A DNA stretch of 64,000 nucleotides from Actinocorallia sp. API 0066 (GTDB lineage Bacteria; Actinomycetota; Actinomycetes; Streptosporangiales; Streptosporangiaceae). Position 1 is the first letter of the stretch. Each line of letters starts with the position of its first letter. Location: the NCBI RefSeq assembly GCF_020991275.1, contig NZ_JAJLQY010000014.1:115387-179386 (forward strand), given 5' to 3'. The notes beneath the pieces were generated by a model. The model was not told the DNA's origin. It did not search any database and worked only from the letters and a program-made list of their open reading frames with translations. This document shows, piece by piece, positions 8,876 to 18,409 of this stretch. A program made the translations under genes and the position numbers.

Positions 8876-9238
8876 CTAGGTGGCGGCTCTGGGGGCCAGG
8901 AAGGCGAGGATCGCCAGGCCCGTGCCCAGGGCGACCAGGGTGAGGACGTCTGTGGGCTTCTTGCGGGTGACGAGGAAGCCCAGGCGGTCGGAGGGGAGGG
9001 TGAGGCGCAGGGCGGCTCCGAGGAGGAGGGCGGCGGCCATCACGTAGGCGCCCGCGCGGAAGTTCTGCCAGGCCGTCGCCAGGCCCAGGAGCACGCCCCC
9101 CGCGACGACGAGGTAGGCGCCCTGCGCCCGGAGTGCCGCGCCGAGGGAGGGCCGGTCCTTCGCCTTGGGGGCCGTGCGACGGCGTCGCCCGCCCCCCGTG
9201 CGGCTCGCGGCCCGGGGCTCGCGGCGTTCGCCTGACAT
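8876..9238 (-). CDS. DUF3017 family membrane protein
   Basis: 120 aa. A basic N-terminal tail of about 30 residues is followed by three hydrophobic segments (AYLVVAGGVLLGLATAW, AYVMAAALLLGAALRLTL, VLTLVALGTGLAILAFLA) with the RLTLPSDRLGFLVTR linker typical of DUF3017. In Streptomyces a member sits directly next to folD. Here it has the same orientation as folD (10139-10990), but an FHA gene on the other strand lies between them. ATG 9238 is preferred to GTG 9241. Function unknown; location inner membrane. Confidence 0.75.
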   Translation of the reverse strand: MSGERREPRAASRTGGGRRRRTAPKAKDRPSLGAALRAQGAYLVVAGGVLLGLATAWQNFRAGAYVMAAALLLGAALRLTLPSDRLGFLVTRKKPTDVLTLVALGTGLAILAFLAPRAAT

Positions 9239-9372
9239 CACCCACTGATTTTAGCCGCCGCCACGGCAAACCCCGCTCCGGCCAAAGTGCTACCCACGAG
9301 TAGGTCGTGTGACCCACCCGACGCCGGGTAACCCCGACGACAGGGGTCGCTAACTGAGTGGGAGGAACCACA

Positions 9373-10050
9373 GTGGAGGGGCCGTTCATACGCATCGAGG
9401 AGAGCGGCGCGGTAGTGCCGCTTCGCCCCGACGTCACGACGGTCGGCAGAGGAAGGGGGGTGGACATCCGCCTGGACGATCCGAGCGTGGCACGGCTGCA
9501 CGCGGAGATCATCCGGCGCGGGCCCTACGTCTACGTGGTGGACATGGGCCTGTCGCGCACCGGAACCAGGGTCAACGGACGTCCCATCGCTCGCAGGGTC
9601 CTCGAAGACGGAGACGTGATCAGCTTCGGCACCGCCCGAGGCAGACTGGGGGGCATCCCCCGAGAGGAGGTCGATCCGGAGACCGAACTGCGCAGGGCGC
9701 CAGCCCCTGAGCTCACCCGGAGGGAACTCGACGTGCTGACGGCGCTGTGCCGTCCCGCGCTGTCGGACGAGGCGTTCGTCGCCCCGGCCGCGGCCAAGGA
9801 CATCGCGCTGGAACTCGTCGTGACGGAGGCGGCGGTCAAGCAGCACCTGCTGCGCCTGTACCAGAAGTTCCGCATCCCCGAGGGCATCAACCGCCGCACC
9901 CGCCTCGCCAACGAGGTCATCGCCATGGGCCTGGTGCGCCCGCTGCCGACGGTCCAGATACCGCCGCAGCGGCAGCCCCTGCCCGTCCCCCCGGAGCCGC
10001 GCCGACCGGGCATCGCCGCGCGGACCCCCGTCACCCGTCGGGCCAGCTGA
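9373..10050 (+). CDS. FHA-domain DNA-binding regulator
   Basis: 225 aa. Residues about 10-95 form a forkhead-associated domain: VTTVGRGRGVDIRLDDPSVARLHAEI contains the GR and SxxH phosphothreonine-binding residues, followed by TRVNGRPI and LEDGDVISFG. Residues about 118-185 look like a winged or sigma4-like helix-turn-helix (LTRRELDVLTALCRP, AAKDIALELVVTEAAVKQHLLRLYQKFRI). The tail is Pro-rich. Such FHA-HTH proteins are thought to link Ser/Thr kinase signalling to transcription; the target is unknown here. GTG 9373 follows GGGAGGAACCACA; GTG 9358 lacks a ribosome site. It lies antisense-oriented between DUF3017 and folD and ends before a pair of hairpins. Confidence 0.85.
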   Translation: MEGPFIRIEESGAVVPLRPDVTTVGRGRGVDIRLDDPSVARLHAEIIRRGPYVYVVDMGLSRTGTRVNGRPIARRVLEDGDVISFGTARGRLGGIPREEVDPETELRRAPAPELTRRELDVLTALCRPALSDEAFVAPAAAKDIALELVVTEAAVKQHLLRLYQKFRIPEGINRRTRLANEVIAMGLVRPLPTVQIPPQRQPLPVPPEPRRPGIAARTPVTRRAS

Positions 10051-10056
10051 GGGAGG

Positions 10057-10125
10057 CCCGCGCGCGAGCGCGGGACAGCTGACCGGAACCGGACGCGTGC
10101 CCAGCCGACAGCGGGGTCGGCTGGG
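10057..10125. terminator. two hairpins between FHA gene and folD
   Basis: First hairpin CCCGCGC-GCGA-GCGCGGG at 10057-10074. Second is a 10-bp perfect stem CCCAGCCGAC (10100-10109) / GTCGGCTGGG (10116-10125). They fill the gap between convergent genes and probably terminate both. Confidence 0.65.
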
Positions 10126-10138
10126 CTGCCGCGACGGC

Positions 10139-10990
10139 CTAGCGCGCCGCGGCCTCGGCGGACTCCACGACGTTCGCCAGCAGCATCGCGCGGGTCATCG
10201 GGCCGACACCGCCGGGGTTGGGCGCGACCCATCCGGCGACCTCGGAGACGGCGAACGACACGTCGCCGGCGAGCTTGCCGTCGACGCGGGACACGCCGAC
10301 GTCGAGGACGGCCGCGCCGGGCTTCACCATGTCCGCGGTGATGAGCCCGGGGACGCCGGCGGCGGCGACGATGATGTCGGCGCGCCGGGTGTGCCGGACG
10401 AGGTCGCGGGTGCCGGTGTGGCAGAGCGTGACCGTCGCGTTCTCGCTGCGCCGGGTCAGCAGCAGGCCGAGCGGCCTGCCGACGGTGAGGCCGCGCCCGA
10501 TGACGACGACCTCGGCGCCGTTCAGCGGCACGTCGAAGCGGCGCAGCAGCGCCACGATGCCCTTCGGCGTGCACGGCAGCGGCGCGTCCTTCAGCATGAC
10601 GAGCCGGCCCAGGTTGATCGGGTGGAGGCCGTCGGCGTCCTTGGCCGGGTCGATCAGTTCGAGAACGCGCTGCTCGTCCAGGCCCTTGGGCAGCGGGAGC
10701 TGCACGATGTAGCCGGTGCAGGACGGGTCGGCGTTGAGTTCCGCGACGGCGGCCTCGACCTGCTCCTGGGTGGCGTCGGCGGGCAGGTCGCGGCGGATCG
10801 AGGTGATGCCGACCTCGGCGCAGTCGCGGTGTTTCATGTTCACGTACGCGTGGCTGCCGGGGTCGTCGCCCACCAGGACCGTGCCGAGACCGACCGAGAC
10901 CCCCCGGTCGGCCAGGGCGGCGACCCTCTTGGTGAGGTCCGCCTTGATCTCGGCGGCCGTGGCCTTGCCGTCCAGAATCTGTGCGCTCAT
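10139..10990 (-). CDS. folD: bifunctional methylenetetrahydrofolate dehydrogenase/cyclohydrolase
   Basis: 283 aa cytosolic FolD, interconverting 5,10-methylene-THF and 10-formyl-THF, which feeds purine synthesis (purN, purH are nearby). The catalytic region [14 protein letters not shown] contains the conserved Tyr and Lys. [37 protein letters not shown] and the NADP site [17 protein letters not shown] are in the correct order, as is [14 protein letters not shown] at the C-terminus. ATG 10990 follows GGAGAGC. Length matches the family. Confidence 0.97.
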   Translation of the reverse strand: MSAQILDGKATAAEIKADLTKRVAALADRGVSVGLGTVLVGDDPGSHAYVNMKHRDCAEVGITSIRRDLPADATQEQVEAAVAELNADPSCTGYIVQLPLPKGLDEQRVLELIDPAKDADGLHPINLGRLVMLKDAPLPCTPKGIVALLRRFDVPLNGAEVVVIGRGLTVGRPLGLLLTRRSENATVTLCHTGTRDLVRHTRRADIIVAAAGVPGLITADMVKPGAAVLDVGVSRVDGKLAGDVSFAVSEVAGWVAPNPGGVGPMTRAMLLANVVESAEAAAR

Positions 10991-11055
10991 TGCTCTCCTC
11001 GCTGCGTCGCCCCATTCTCCCAGCGGCGGTGCGGTGGGCCGAACGGGGCGGCGGG

Positions 11056-12132
11056 TCAGGCGAGGGCGGGCGGCCGGGCGCTGTCGGGCGTGGTGCCTCG
11101 GACGTCACCGAGGTCGTCGCGTAGGAAGGCGGCGGCCCTGTCGATGATCGCGACGAGTTCGTCGTCGGGCCTGGTCCAGGTGGTCCAGACGATCTCGCCC
11201 CGGTCGGGGTCGTAGTCCCAGAAGCCGATGAGGCGGCCCCGGTCGATGATCGCCTGGGCGGGCAGGCCGCGCAGGTCGCCGTGCTCGGGGTCGAGCACGC
11301 CCTTGAGGTCGTGCCGCAGGTGGTGGAGGCCGTCCAGGGCGCTGACGAGCGCGTAGGACGGCCCGAGCGGCTGGGCGAAGTCGCCGAACTCGTCGACGTC
11401 CTGGATGAGCAGGTCGCCGTCCACCTGCGGGTGCAGGTCGAGCGGGGCGACGGCGCCGCGCGCGGCGTCCTCGGACAGGCCGGAGAACCAGCGGAAGTTC
11501 GCGAGTGAGGCGACGCCGATCCAGCGCCAGTAGTGCTCGGCGAGCGCGGTGCGGGCCTCGGTGGACTCGGGGACGGGCGGCGGCGTCCAGCGGACGTAGC
11601 CGTGCCGTCTGCGGTCGAGGCGGCCTTCGAGCGGGACGCGTTTGATCTCGCCCGACGCCTCCAGCAGGGCGAGCGCGGCGCCGAGCGCGATCCGGCCGGC
11701 CTCGCCGGGTGGGAGCAGGCCGTGCAGGTCGAGCGCGGCGGCTTCGACGGGTTCGTCGGTCATCGCGTCCTGCACGAGCGTGATGAGCTGGTCGAGTGTC
11801 TGGTGCGCGACGCCGCGCGCGTCGCAGGCGTCGACCTCGGCGCGGGCGGCGGGTGTGGCCATGCGCAGGCCGAGCCCGTAGTCCTCCTCGGGGAGCACGT
11901 AGGTGCGGCCGCGCGCGGTGCGGATCTCGCAGATGCGGCCGTCGGCGACGGCGTTGTCGGTGCCGTGGCGGCCGGTGCCGGATCTGCTGTAGATCGTGAG
12001 GTAGGGGTTGAATCCCCCGACGGACCGGGCCCAGCCCGTCTGTGCCAGCACCTCGGCGGGGGCGGCGCCTTCCAGCGACCCGTCGAGTCCCTGGCGGGCC
12101 GCCCAGAAGGCCCTCAGTTTCTCTTCGTCCAT
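11056..12132 (-). CDS. AlkZ-like winged-helix DNA-binding protein
   Basis: 358 aa. Composition and motifs fit the AlkZ-like/HTH_42 superfamily (YcaQ relatives, some of which are DNA glycosylases that unhook crosslinks). The N-terminal [11 protein letters not shown] is the family's opening helix; [20 protein letters not shown] and the central [21 protein letters not shown] follow; the C-terminal beta part includes [26 protein letters not shown] 12132 chosen; the long upstream frame extension is low-complexity and runs over another gene. Whether it has glycosylase activity is not certain because I cannot identify the catalytic QxQ/QxD motif confidently. Confidence 0.7.
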   Translation of the reverse strand: MDEEKLRAFWAARQGLDGSLEGAAPAEVLAQTGWARSVGGFNPYLTIYSRSGTGRHGTDNAVADGRICEIRTARGRTYVLPEEDYGLGLRMATPAARAEVDACDARGVAHQTLDQLITLVQDAMTDEPVEAAALDLHGLLPPGEAGRIALGAALALLEASGEIKRVPLEGRLDRRRHGYVRWTPPPVPESTEARTALAEHYWRWIGVASLANFRWFSGLSEDAARGAVAPLDLHPQVDGDLLIQDVDEFGDFAQPLGPSYALVSALDGLHHLRHDLKGVLDPEHGDLRGLPAQAIIDRGRLIGFWDYDPDRGEIVWTTWTRPDDELVAIIDRAAAFLRDDLGDVRGTTPDSARPPALA

Positions 12133-12209
12133 ATGCGGGGTGTTTCCCCGACAGAACCGCCCAACCCGTGCCTTATGTCCTGATTTGCCCAGGTTGGTTG
12201 GGGTGTTCC

Positions 12210-12374
12210 TTACCCTTCGGGGTCGGCGCGGCGGCTCATCAGCCAGTCCGTCGCCTTCCAGCCCGCCTGCCCGGCCAGCATCGCCGCGGCGAAGCCCGCC
12301 CCGAGCCCGAGCACCTCGCGCCCGTCGGTGAACCAGAGCGAGCCCTCCAGCATCAGCCCCATGACCAAGTCCAC
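12210..12374 (-). CDS. small hypothetical membrane protein (54 aa)
   Basis: Short frame starting GTG 12374 (or ATG 12362): residues read about MDLVMGLMLEGSLWF, then TDGREVLGLGAGFAAAM LAGQAGWKATDW, ending RRADPEG and TAA. One or two hydrophobic stretches suggest an inner-membrane microprotein. It sits on the minus strand between purH and the AlkZ-like gene, and codon use (G/C third positions) is like its neighbours. A weak GGGGGA precedes the GTG. I do not recognise a family. The remaining bases to purH (12375-12570) show no other gene. Confidence 0.5.
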   Translation of the reverse strand: MDLVMGLMLEGSLWFTDGREVLGLGAGFAAAMLAGQAGWKATDWLMSRRADPEG

Positions 12375-12570
12375 GGCAATCCCCCGACCTCGTGACCGTC
12401 AAGACAAGGGCAGAGGCTACCCAATCCCACCCCATGACCACCAACGCCGCCCCAGCAAAGAGGCCCGGACCCGGCGCGAACACCGACCCCGGACCCCTTT
12501 TGACGGCCCTCATCCCCCACTCCAGGGGCAGGCACCCACCCGGGTGCGAGACCCGCGGAGCGAAGCGGAA

Positions 12571-14130
12571 CTAGTGGAAGAAGTGCCGGGTACCCGTGAA
12601 GTACAGCGTGACCCCCGCCGCCTCACACGCCTTGATGACCTCCTCGTCACGGATCGAGCCCCCCGGCTCCACGATCGCCTTGACGCCCCCCTCGATGAGG
12701 ATCTCCGGGCCGTCCGCGAACGGGAAGAACGCGTCCGAGGCCGCGACCGAGCCCACCGCCCGCTCCCCCGCCCGGGACACCGCGAGACGGCACGAGTCGA
12801 CCCGGTTCACCTGACCCATGCCGACGCCGACGGAAGCGCCACCCGAAGCCAGAAGGATCGCGTTCGACTTGACCGCGCGGATCGCCTTCCACGCGAACTG
12901 GAGGTCGGCGAGCTGCTCGGGCGTCCCCGCCGGGCCCGCCTTCAGCTCCCAGGAGGCCGCGTCGTCACCCGTCTCGGCGACGAGGTCGGCGTGCTGCAGC
13001 AGCAGGCCACCGCTGATCTGGCGCAGCTCCGGACGGGCCGCACGCGGCAGGTCCTCGGCGATCAGCAGCCTGATGTTCTTCTTGCCCCTGAGGATCTCCA
13101 GTGCCTCATCCTCAAAGCCCGGCGCGACGACGACCTCGGTGAACACCTCGGCGACCTGCCGCGCCATCTCGGCGGTGACCGGCCGGTTCGCGGCGATCAC
13201 CCCGCCGAACGCCGACACCGGGTCGCAGGCGTGCGCCTTGCGGTGCGCCTCGGCGACGTCCGCGCCGACCGCGACCCCGCACGGGTTGGCGTGCTTGATG
13301 ATCGCGACGGCCGGCTCGGTGAAGTCGTAGGCGGAGCGGCGGGCAGCGTCGGTGTCCACGTAGTTGTTGTAGGACATCTCCTTGCCGTGCAGCTGCTCGG
13401 CTCCCGCGAGGCCGCCTCCTCCCGTCGTGTAGAGCGCAGCCCTCTGGTGCGGGTTCTCCCCGTACCGCAGGACGGCCTTGCGGGTGGCGGCGGTGCCGGT
13501 GAAGTCCGGCCAGCCCGTCTCGGCGGCCGTGTCGTCGGGCGCGTAGGACGAGGCGAACCAGGACGCGACGGCGACGTCGTAGGCGGCGGTGTGCGCGAAC
13601 GCCTCCGCGGCGAGCCGCTTACGCTGCGGCAGGGTGAACCCGCCCTCAGCGACGGCCTCCAGCACCGCGCCGTACGCCTCCGGCGACGTCACCACGGCCA
13701 CCGACGGGTGGTTCTTGGCGGCGGCCCGGACCATGCTCGGCCCGCCGATGTCGATCTGCTCCACACACTCGTCCGGCGAGGCGCCCGACGCGACGGTCTG
13801 CGTGAACGGGTACAGGTTCACCACCACCAGGTCGAACGGCTCGACGCCCAGCTCGCCGAGCTGCGCGACGTGCTCGGGCAGCCGCCGGTCCGCCAGGATC
13901 CCGGCGTGGACGCGCGGATGCAGCGTCTTCACCCGGCCGTCCAGGCACTCGGGGAACCCCGTCAGCTCCTCCACCTTGGTGACCGGCACGCCGGCCGCCG
14001 CGATCCGGCCCGCCGTCGACCCGGTCGACACCAGCCGCACGCCCGCCTCGTGCAGGCCGCGCGCCAGCTCCTCAAGGCCGGTCTTGTCGTAGACGCTGAC
14101 CAGCGCCCGCTTGATGGCGATCCGGCTCAC
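12571..14130 (-). CDS. purH: bifunctional AICAR transformylase/IMP cyclohydrolase
   Basis: 519 aa enzyme for the last two steps of IMP synthesis. The N-terminal cyclohydrolase half shows [50 protein letters not shown] and LYPFTQT. The transformylase half shows [52 protein letters not shown] and [20 protein letters not shown], ending TGTRHFFH. Start GTG 14130 overlaps the purN stop in a GTGA junction, showing translational coupling. The longer frame to 14184 would read through purN and is rejected. Confidence 0.97.
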   Translation of the reverse strand: MSRIAIKRALVSVYDKTGLEELARGLHEAGVRLVSTGSTAGRIAAAGVPVTKVEELTGFPECLDGRVKTLHPRVHAGILADRRLPEHVAQLGELGVEPFDLVVVNLYPFTQTVASGASPDECVEQIDIGGPSMVRAAAKNHPSVAVVTSPEAYGAVLEAVAEGGFTLPQRKRLAAEAFAHTAAYDVAVASWFASSYAPDDTAAETGWPDFTGTAATRKAVLRYGENPHQRAALYTTGGGGLAGAEQLHGKEMSYNNYVDTDAARRSAYDFTEPAVAIIKHANPCGVAVGADVAEAHRKAHACDPVSAFGGVIAANRPVTAEMARQVAEVFTEVVVAPGFEDEALEILRGKKNIRLLIAEDLPRAARPELRQISGGLLLQHADLVAETGDDAASWELKAGPAGTPEQLADLQFAWKAIRAVKSNAILLASGGASVGVGMGQVNRVDSCRLAVSRAGERAVGSVAASDAFFPFADGPEILIEGGVKAIVEPGGSIRDEEVIKACEAAGVTLYFTGTRHFFH

Positions 14131-14783
14131 GGCTGGGACCCCTTCTCGTTCTCCTCGGCACCCACCGGGGCGCACACCTGACATTTCATGGACACGTGGC
14201 GTTCGTCACGGAACGTCCACCCGTTGCGGGCGAGCCTGCCGACCACGTCGACGACCAGCCGCCGCTCGACCTGCTTGATCTTCTCGTGCAGCGACTCCTC
14301 GTCGTCGTGCCAGCCGACCTTCACCGCCTCCTGGGCGATGATCGGGCCGGTGTCCACGCCCGCGTCCACAAAGTGCACGGTGCAGCCGGTGACCTTGACG
14401 CCGTGCGCCAGCGCGTCCCGGACGGCGTGCGCGCCCGGGAACGCCGGAAGCAGCGCCGGATGCGTGTTGACGACGGTGAACCGGTCGAGGAACCGGGGGC
14501 CGAGGATCTTCATGAACCCCGCCGAGACCACAAGGTCCGGCTCGTGCGCGGCGACGGCGGCCGTCAGCGCGGCGTCCCAGGCGTCCCGGGAGGGGTGGTC
14601 GGAGATCCGCTCGACGAACGACGGGATGTCCGCCTTGTCCGCCCGGTCCAGTCCGGCGACGCCGGAGCGGTCGGCGCCCACGGCAACCACCCGGGCCCCA
14701 TAAGCTGGATCCGCGCACGCGTCGAGCAGCGCTTGAAGATTCGTCCCCGCACCGGAGACGAGAACGACGAGCCGGGCGGTCAA
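14127..14783 (-). CDS. purN: phosphoribosylglycinamide formyltransferase
   Basis: 218 aa GAR transformylase using 10-formyl-THF. Visible: [18 protein letters not shown], the catalytic block [18 protein letters not shown] with conserved His, [20 protein letters not shown], and [11 protein letters not shown]. It starts with TTG 14783, supported by AGGAGA six bases upstream and by the conserved N-terminus. The C-terminal about 20 residues after FRDERHV, including CQVCAP, extend beyond the usual family end. Four-base overlap with purH means one operon. Upstream 14784-14933 contains the divergent promoters for purN and the gene at 14934. Confidence 0.96.
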   Translation of the reverse strand: MTARLVVLVSGAGTNLQALLDACADPAYGARVVAVGADRSGVAGLDRADKADIPSFVERISDHPSRDAWDAALTAAVAAHEPDLVVSAGFMKILGPRFLDRFTVVNTHPALLPAFPGAHAVRDALAHGVKVTGCTVHFVDAGVDTGPIIAQEAVKVGWHDDEESLHEKIKQVERRLVVDVVGRLARNGWTFRDERHVSMKCQVCAPVGAEENEKGSQP

Positions 14784-14933
14784 CGGAACTCTCCTGACGG
14801 AAGAACGTTACAGGTCACGGGGCTTCGTCCCCGACCAGGGCGGAGCGACTCCGCCCGTCGAAGCCTATCTTCCGCCCGGAAGACCCATGACAGCGGCTGT
14901 GGAAGGCCGCGCGGAACCAGGAGGAATCAACCG

Positions 14934-15368
14934 GTGAACGAGCAGGGCAAGGGCCCGACCACCCCCGAGACGCGGAGCCGGGCCGGCCTGCGAGTCCTCT
15001 GGCTGGGCCTCGGCGCCCTGGTGACCATGATCTGGTTCCCGCCGCTCGGCCTCGGCCTGGGCATCGCGGCCATCGTCGTCGCCGTCCGGACCCGCCGCGC
15101 CAACAAGGGCGAGAAGACCCCCGGCACCATCGGCGGCGCGATCATGGGCGGCGCCGCCGTCCTGTTCTCCGCACTGTCCCTAACGCTCGCGGCCGTCGTC
15201 TGGTCGGAGGTCCAGGGCCTCGCCGAATGCCAGACCGTCGCCAACACCAAGACCGACGAGCAGAACTGCCGCGACATCTGGACCCCGAAGATCGAGAAAA
15301 AACTCGAATCGACCTTCAACCTCCCCGAGGGCTCCCTTAAGGACATGCCCTGGGACAGATACCTGTAG
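14934..15368 (+). CDS. small two-helix membrane protein (DUF4190-like)
   Basis: 144 aa. Two hydrophobic helices (VLWLGLGALVTMIWFPPLGLGLGIAA..., then AIMGGAAVLFSALSLTLAAVVW) are separated by a basic loop RTRRANKGEKTPG. A C-terminal 45-residue extracytoplasmic part contains two cysteines (ECQTV, QNCRDIW). Start GTG 14934 has AGGAGG upstream. Organisation resembles DUF4190-type proteins, but I am not certain of the family. It is divergent from purN and convergent with the PerM gene. Function unknown. Confidence 0.6.
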   Translation: MNEQGKGPTTPETRSRAGLRVLWLGLGALVTMIWFPPLGLGLGIAAIVVAVRTRRANKGEKTPGTIGGAIMGGAAVLFSALSLTLAAVVWSEVQGLAECQTVANTKTDEQNCRDIWTPKIEKKLESTFNLPEGSLKDMPWDRYL

Positions 15369-15408
15369 AGCCGTCCCCCCTGCGCCGCCCGTGTTCGGTC
15401 GGGGGCCG

Positions 15409-17319
15409 TCAGTCGCGGCGGCGCAGGATCGGTTCGGACTCGACGAAGGCGAAGGGGTCGTCGGCCGGGCGGCGCGGTTTGGGCGGTTCCGGGACGGGCG
15501 CGGGCGGCGGCTCCTCGTCGTCGTCTGGCTCGTCGTCGTAGAGGTACTCGGGTTCCGGGTCGCGGCGCCGTCGGCGCGGCCTGCGCTCCCGGAACATCCA
15601 CCAGTTGACGATCCACGCGGCGCACGCCGCCGCCAGGCCCACCTCCAGGGCCGTGAGCAGCCCCACCCGCCACGCGGACGGGCCCATCGTGGCCATCCGG
15701 CCGTCGCCGAGCGGGCCGCCCGAGAGCGCGGCGAGGCCCGTCATGACGGCGCCGGTGAGCGCCCCCGACAGGAACCCCCACAGCGGCGCCGCCTCGTAGA
15801 CGGTGCTCGGGAACGACCTGACCGTCAGCGCCCCGCCGACGATCCCCGCGACGAACGGCGCGAGCAGCGCCACCAGCGAGACGACGGGCGCGGGCCCCGG
15901 CTCGGGCAGCGCGGCCAGCGGCGGGAACGTCGGCAGCGCCCCCAGGAACACACCGGTCGGCGACACGCTCGTGCCCGCGCCCACCGCGAAGCCGGGGCCG
16001 ACCGCGAACGACACACCCCAGATCACCGCGTTCGGCAGGTACAGCAGCTCGACGAGCAGCAGCAGCGCCCCGCCCGGCCTGCCCGGCGCGAGCATCGTGT
16101 ACAGGTCGGCCGCCTCCCGGTGGTTGACGGCGAGCGACGCGCCAACGAGGATCGCGCCCGCCGCGACGAGCACCGCGAGCGCCCCCAGCACGCCCGTCAC
16201 GACCGAGCGCGGCCGGTCGGGCAGCAGCCGCAGCAGCGCGCCCACCCCCGACCGCACCCTCCCGCGTGACGCCGAGATCGCCCTCGCCGCACCCAGGCCG
16301 CCCGCAAGGACGGCGAGCGTGAAGGCGGCGATGAACGCCTGCCAAGGCGACGGCTGAAGGTTGGGCATCCGTGCGATCAGCGCCAGCGCGACGGCGAACG
16401 TCGCGTAGGGCGCCGCGAGCAGGAGCGCCACCTGCAGCACCCCGATCCGCTGCCGGTACCGTGACTCGGCCGCCCGGATGATCCACCCACCGCTGCGGTA
16501 CAGCAGCGCCGCGGGCAGCAGCGTCAGCCCCAACGGCAGCAGCCCGACCCGGCCCACCTCCGCGTCGAACCCCGCGTGGTGCGCCACCAGCCAGAAGTTC
16601 ACCGCGAACCGGAACACTCCGGGCAGCCCGTCCCCGATGCCCGTGTCATGCGGCGCCGTCGCCCACCCCGCCAACGTCACCGTCGTCAACACCACAAGCC
16701 CCAACGCCACCGACCACGCCGCCGCCACCATCCCCGTCACCGCCAACGGCCGCGCCGGCGCCACCCCGACCCGCGCCCCCCTCCCCCGCCCAACCTCGCC
16801 CTCCTCCGAGCCCCCCACCCCACCAGCCACCCCCTGACGCGCCGGACGCACACCGCGCCCTTCGGCATCGCCCTCGCGCCCCACACCACCCGACGCCCCA
16901 CGGCGGCCCGCCCGCACACCGCCACCCTCTTCCGCCACACCGGGAGAACGACGGGCCGGACGCGCACCTCCGCCTTCGGAGTCATCCTCGTGCCCCGCGC
17001 CACCCGACGTCCCACGACGGCCCGCCCGCGTGCCGCCGCCTTCCGTCACGCCGGAGGAACGACGGGCCGGGCGCGAGGCGCGGCCTTCGGAGTCATCCTC
17101 GTGTCCCGCACCACCGGACGTCCCACGACGAGACGCCCGTGTACCGCCGCCGCCTTCCGGCACGCCGGGGGAACGGCGGGCCGGGCGGGTGCCTCGGGTC
17201 TCGGCGTCCTCGGGGGTGCCGGGGCGGGACGGGGGTGGGGGGGCGGCCTCGGCGGGGGGTGCGGTCTCCCCGTCGCGGACGACACGGAGCCTGCGTCCGG
17301 GCTGCTCGGCGTTGCTCAT
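15409..17319 (-). CDS. perM: DUF6350 / PerM-like cell division membrane protein
   Basis: 636 aa. From about residue 195 there are many transmembrane helices (VTGMVAAAWSVALGLVVLTTV onward) that fit the DUF6350 family; the gene sits beside purN-purH exactly as perM does in Mycobacterium tuberculosis, where PerM supports cell division during infection. The first 190 residues are unusual: four consecutive 37-38-residue repeats (about 41-186), rich in Gly, Arg, Ser and Glu, likely disordered and cytoplasmic. The C-terminal tail is charged with an Asp/Glu cluster and Pro-rich stretch. ATG 17319 (MSNAEQPGRR) is preferred over the longer frame to 17469. Same strand as purN/purH downstream and sucCD upstream. 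Confidence 0.8.
   Translation of the reverse strand: MSNAEQPGRRLRVVRDGETAPPAEAAPPPPSRPGTPEDAETRGTRPARRSPGVPEGGGGTRASRRGTSGGAGHEDDSEGRASRPARRSSGVTEGGGTRAGRRGTSGGAGHEDDSEGGGARPARRSPGVAEEGGGVRAGRRGASGGVGREGDAEGRGVRPARQGVAGGVGGSEEGEVGRGRGARVGVAPARPLAVTGMVAAAWSVALGLVVLTTVTLAGWATAPHDTGIGDGLPGVFRFAVNFWLVAHHAGFDAEVGRVGLLPLGLTLLPAALLYRSGGWIIRAAESRYRQRIGVLQVALLLAAPYATFAVALALIARMPNLQPSPWQAFIAAFTLAVLAGGLGAARAISASRGRVRSGVGALLRLLPDRPRSVVTGVLGALAVLVAAGAILVGASLAVNHREAADLYTMLAPGRPGGALLLLVELLYLPNAVIWGVSFAVGPGFAVGAGTSVSPTGVFLGALPTFPPLAALPEPGPAPVVSLVALLAPFVAGIVGGALTVRSFPSTVYEAAPLWGFLSGALTGAVMTGLAALSGGPLGDGRMATMGPSAWRVGLLTALEVGLAAACAAWIVNWWMFRERRPRRRRRDPEPEYLYDDEPDDDEEPPPAPVPEPPKPRRPADDPFAFVESEPILRRRD
16861..17199 (-). 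repeat. tandem about 111-114-bp coding repeats in the perM 5' region
   Basis: Three good copies and a diverged fourth encode the pattern RPARRSxGVxEGGG, RAxRRGxSGGxG, then an acidic HEDDSE-like end. Units are at codons 41-78, 79-115 and 116-153. DNA similarity is high enough that the repeat is visible at nucleotide level. Confidence 0.75.
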
Positions 17320-17395
17320 GGCGTCAATGCTGACAGCACCGTCCGGGCGGCAGCCCGTGTCGGCACGGCGTGTCGCGGGGCAGAGACGAACAAAA

Positions 17396-17423
17396 CGGCC
17401 GCCCCCGGAGAAGGGGACGGCCG
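17396..17423 (-). terminator. rho-independent terminator of sucCD
   Basis: Minus-strand hairpin of 10 pairs in 11 (CGGCCG plus a CCCC/GGGG inner stem) followed on that strand by TTTTGTT, about 100 bases after the sucD stop. Confidence 0.7.
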
Positions 17424-17521
17424 CCGTCAGATCCCGCACACCCACCTCGGACGGCGCGGAGCCGGACACTCCGGACGCCGGTGGGCTTGTGCCGCGTCGG
17501 GGGCGCGCCCCCGCGCGAGCC

Positions 17522-18409
17522 TCAGAGGTTCTGCATGATCTCCCGCATCAGGCGCGCGGTCTCGCTCGGGGTCTTGCCGACGCGGACGCCGACCTTCTCC
17601 AGCGCGTCCTTCTTGGCCTGGGCGGTGCCCGCCGAGCCGGACACGATCGCGCCCGCGTGGCCCATCGTCTTGCCCTCGGGGGCGGTGAAGCCCGCGACGT
17701 AGCCGACGACCGGCTTGGTGATGTGCTGCTCGATGTAAGCGGCGGCCCGCTCCTCGGCGTCGCCGCCGATCTCGCCGATCATCACGATCGCGTCGGTCTC
17801 CGGGTCGTCCTGGAACGCCTGGAGCGCGTCGATGTGGGTGGTGCCGATGACGGGGTCGCCGCCGATGCCGACGCAGGTGGAGAACCCGAAGTCGCGCAGC
17901 TCGAACATCATCTGGTAGGTCAGCGTGCCCGACTTGGACACGAGGCCGATCCGCCCGCCGGGCGTGATGTCGGCGGGGATGATGCCCGCGTTGGACTTGC
18001 CGGGCGAGGCGATGCCGGGGCAGTTCGGGCCGATGATCCGGGTCTTGCCGCCCTTGGCGACGGCCAGCGCCCAGAACTCCGCCGAGTCCTGCACGGGCAC
18101 GCCCTCGGTGATCACCACGGCGAGCGGGATCTCGGCCTCGATGGCCTCGACCACCGCGTCCTTGGTGAACTTCGGCGGCACAAAAACGACGGACACGTCG
18201 GCGCCGGTGGCCTTGATGGCCTCCGCGACGGTGCCGAAGACCGGCAGCTCCCTGCCCTCGAGCGTGACGGTCGTGCCCGCCTTGCGGGCGTTGACGCCGC
18301 CGACCACGTTCGCGCCGGAGCGCAGCATCCTGGCGGAGTGCTTGGAGCCCTCGGAGCCGGTGATGCCCTGGACGATGATCTTGCTGTTCTCCGTCAGCCA
18401 AATGGCCAT
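17522..18409 (-). CDS. sucD: succinyl-CoA ligase (ADP-forming) subunit alpha
   Basis: 295 aa. CoA-binding N-terminal domain ([22 protein letters not shown]), [24 protein letters not shown], and the active-site His in [20 protein letters not shown] that is phosphorylated during catalysis. It pairs with SucC to convert succinyl-CoA to succinate with ATP formation in the TCA cycle. Start ATG 18409 shares a base with the sucC stop (TAATG), so the two are translationally coupled. Confidence 0.97.
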   Translation of the reverse strand: MAIWLTENSKIIVQGITGSEGSKHSARMLRSGANVVGGVNARKAGTTVTLEGRELPVFGTVAEAIKATGADVSVVFVPPKFTKDAVVEAIEAEIPLAVVITEGVPVQDSAEFWALAVAKGGKTRIIGPNCPGIASPGKSNAGIIPADITPGGRIGLVSKSGTLTYQMMFELRDFGFSTCVGIGGDPVIGTTHIDALQAFQDDPETDAIVMIGEIGGDAEERAAAYIEQHITKPVVGYVAGFTAPEGKTMGHAGAIVSGSAGTAQAKKDALEKVGVRVGKTPSETARLMREIMQNL

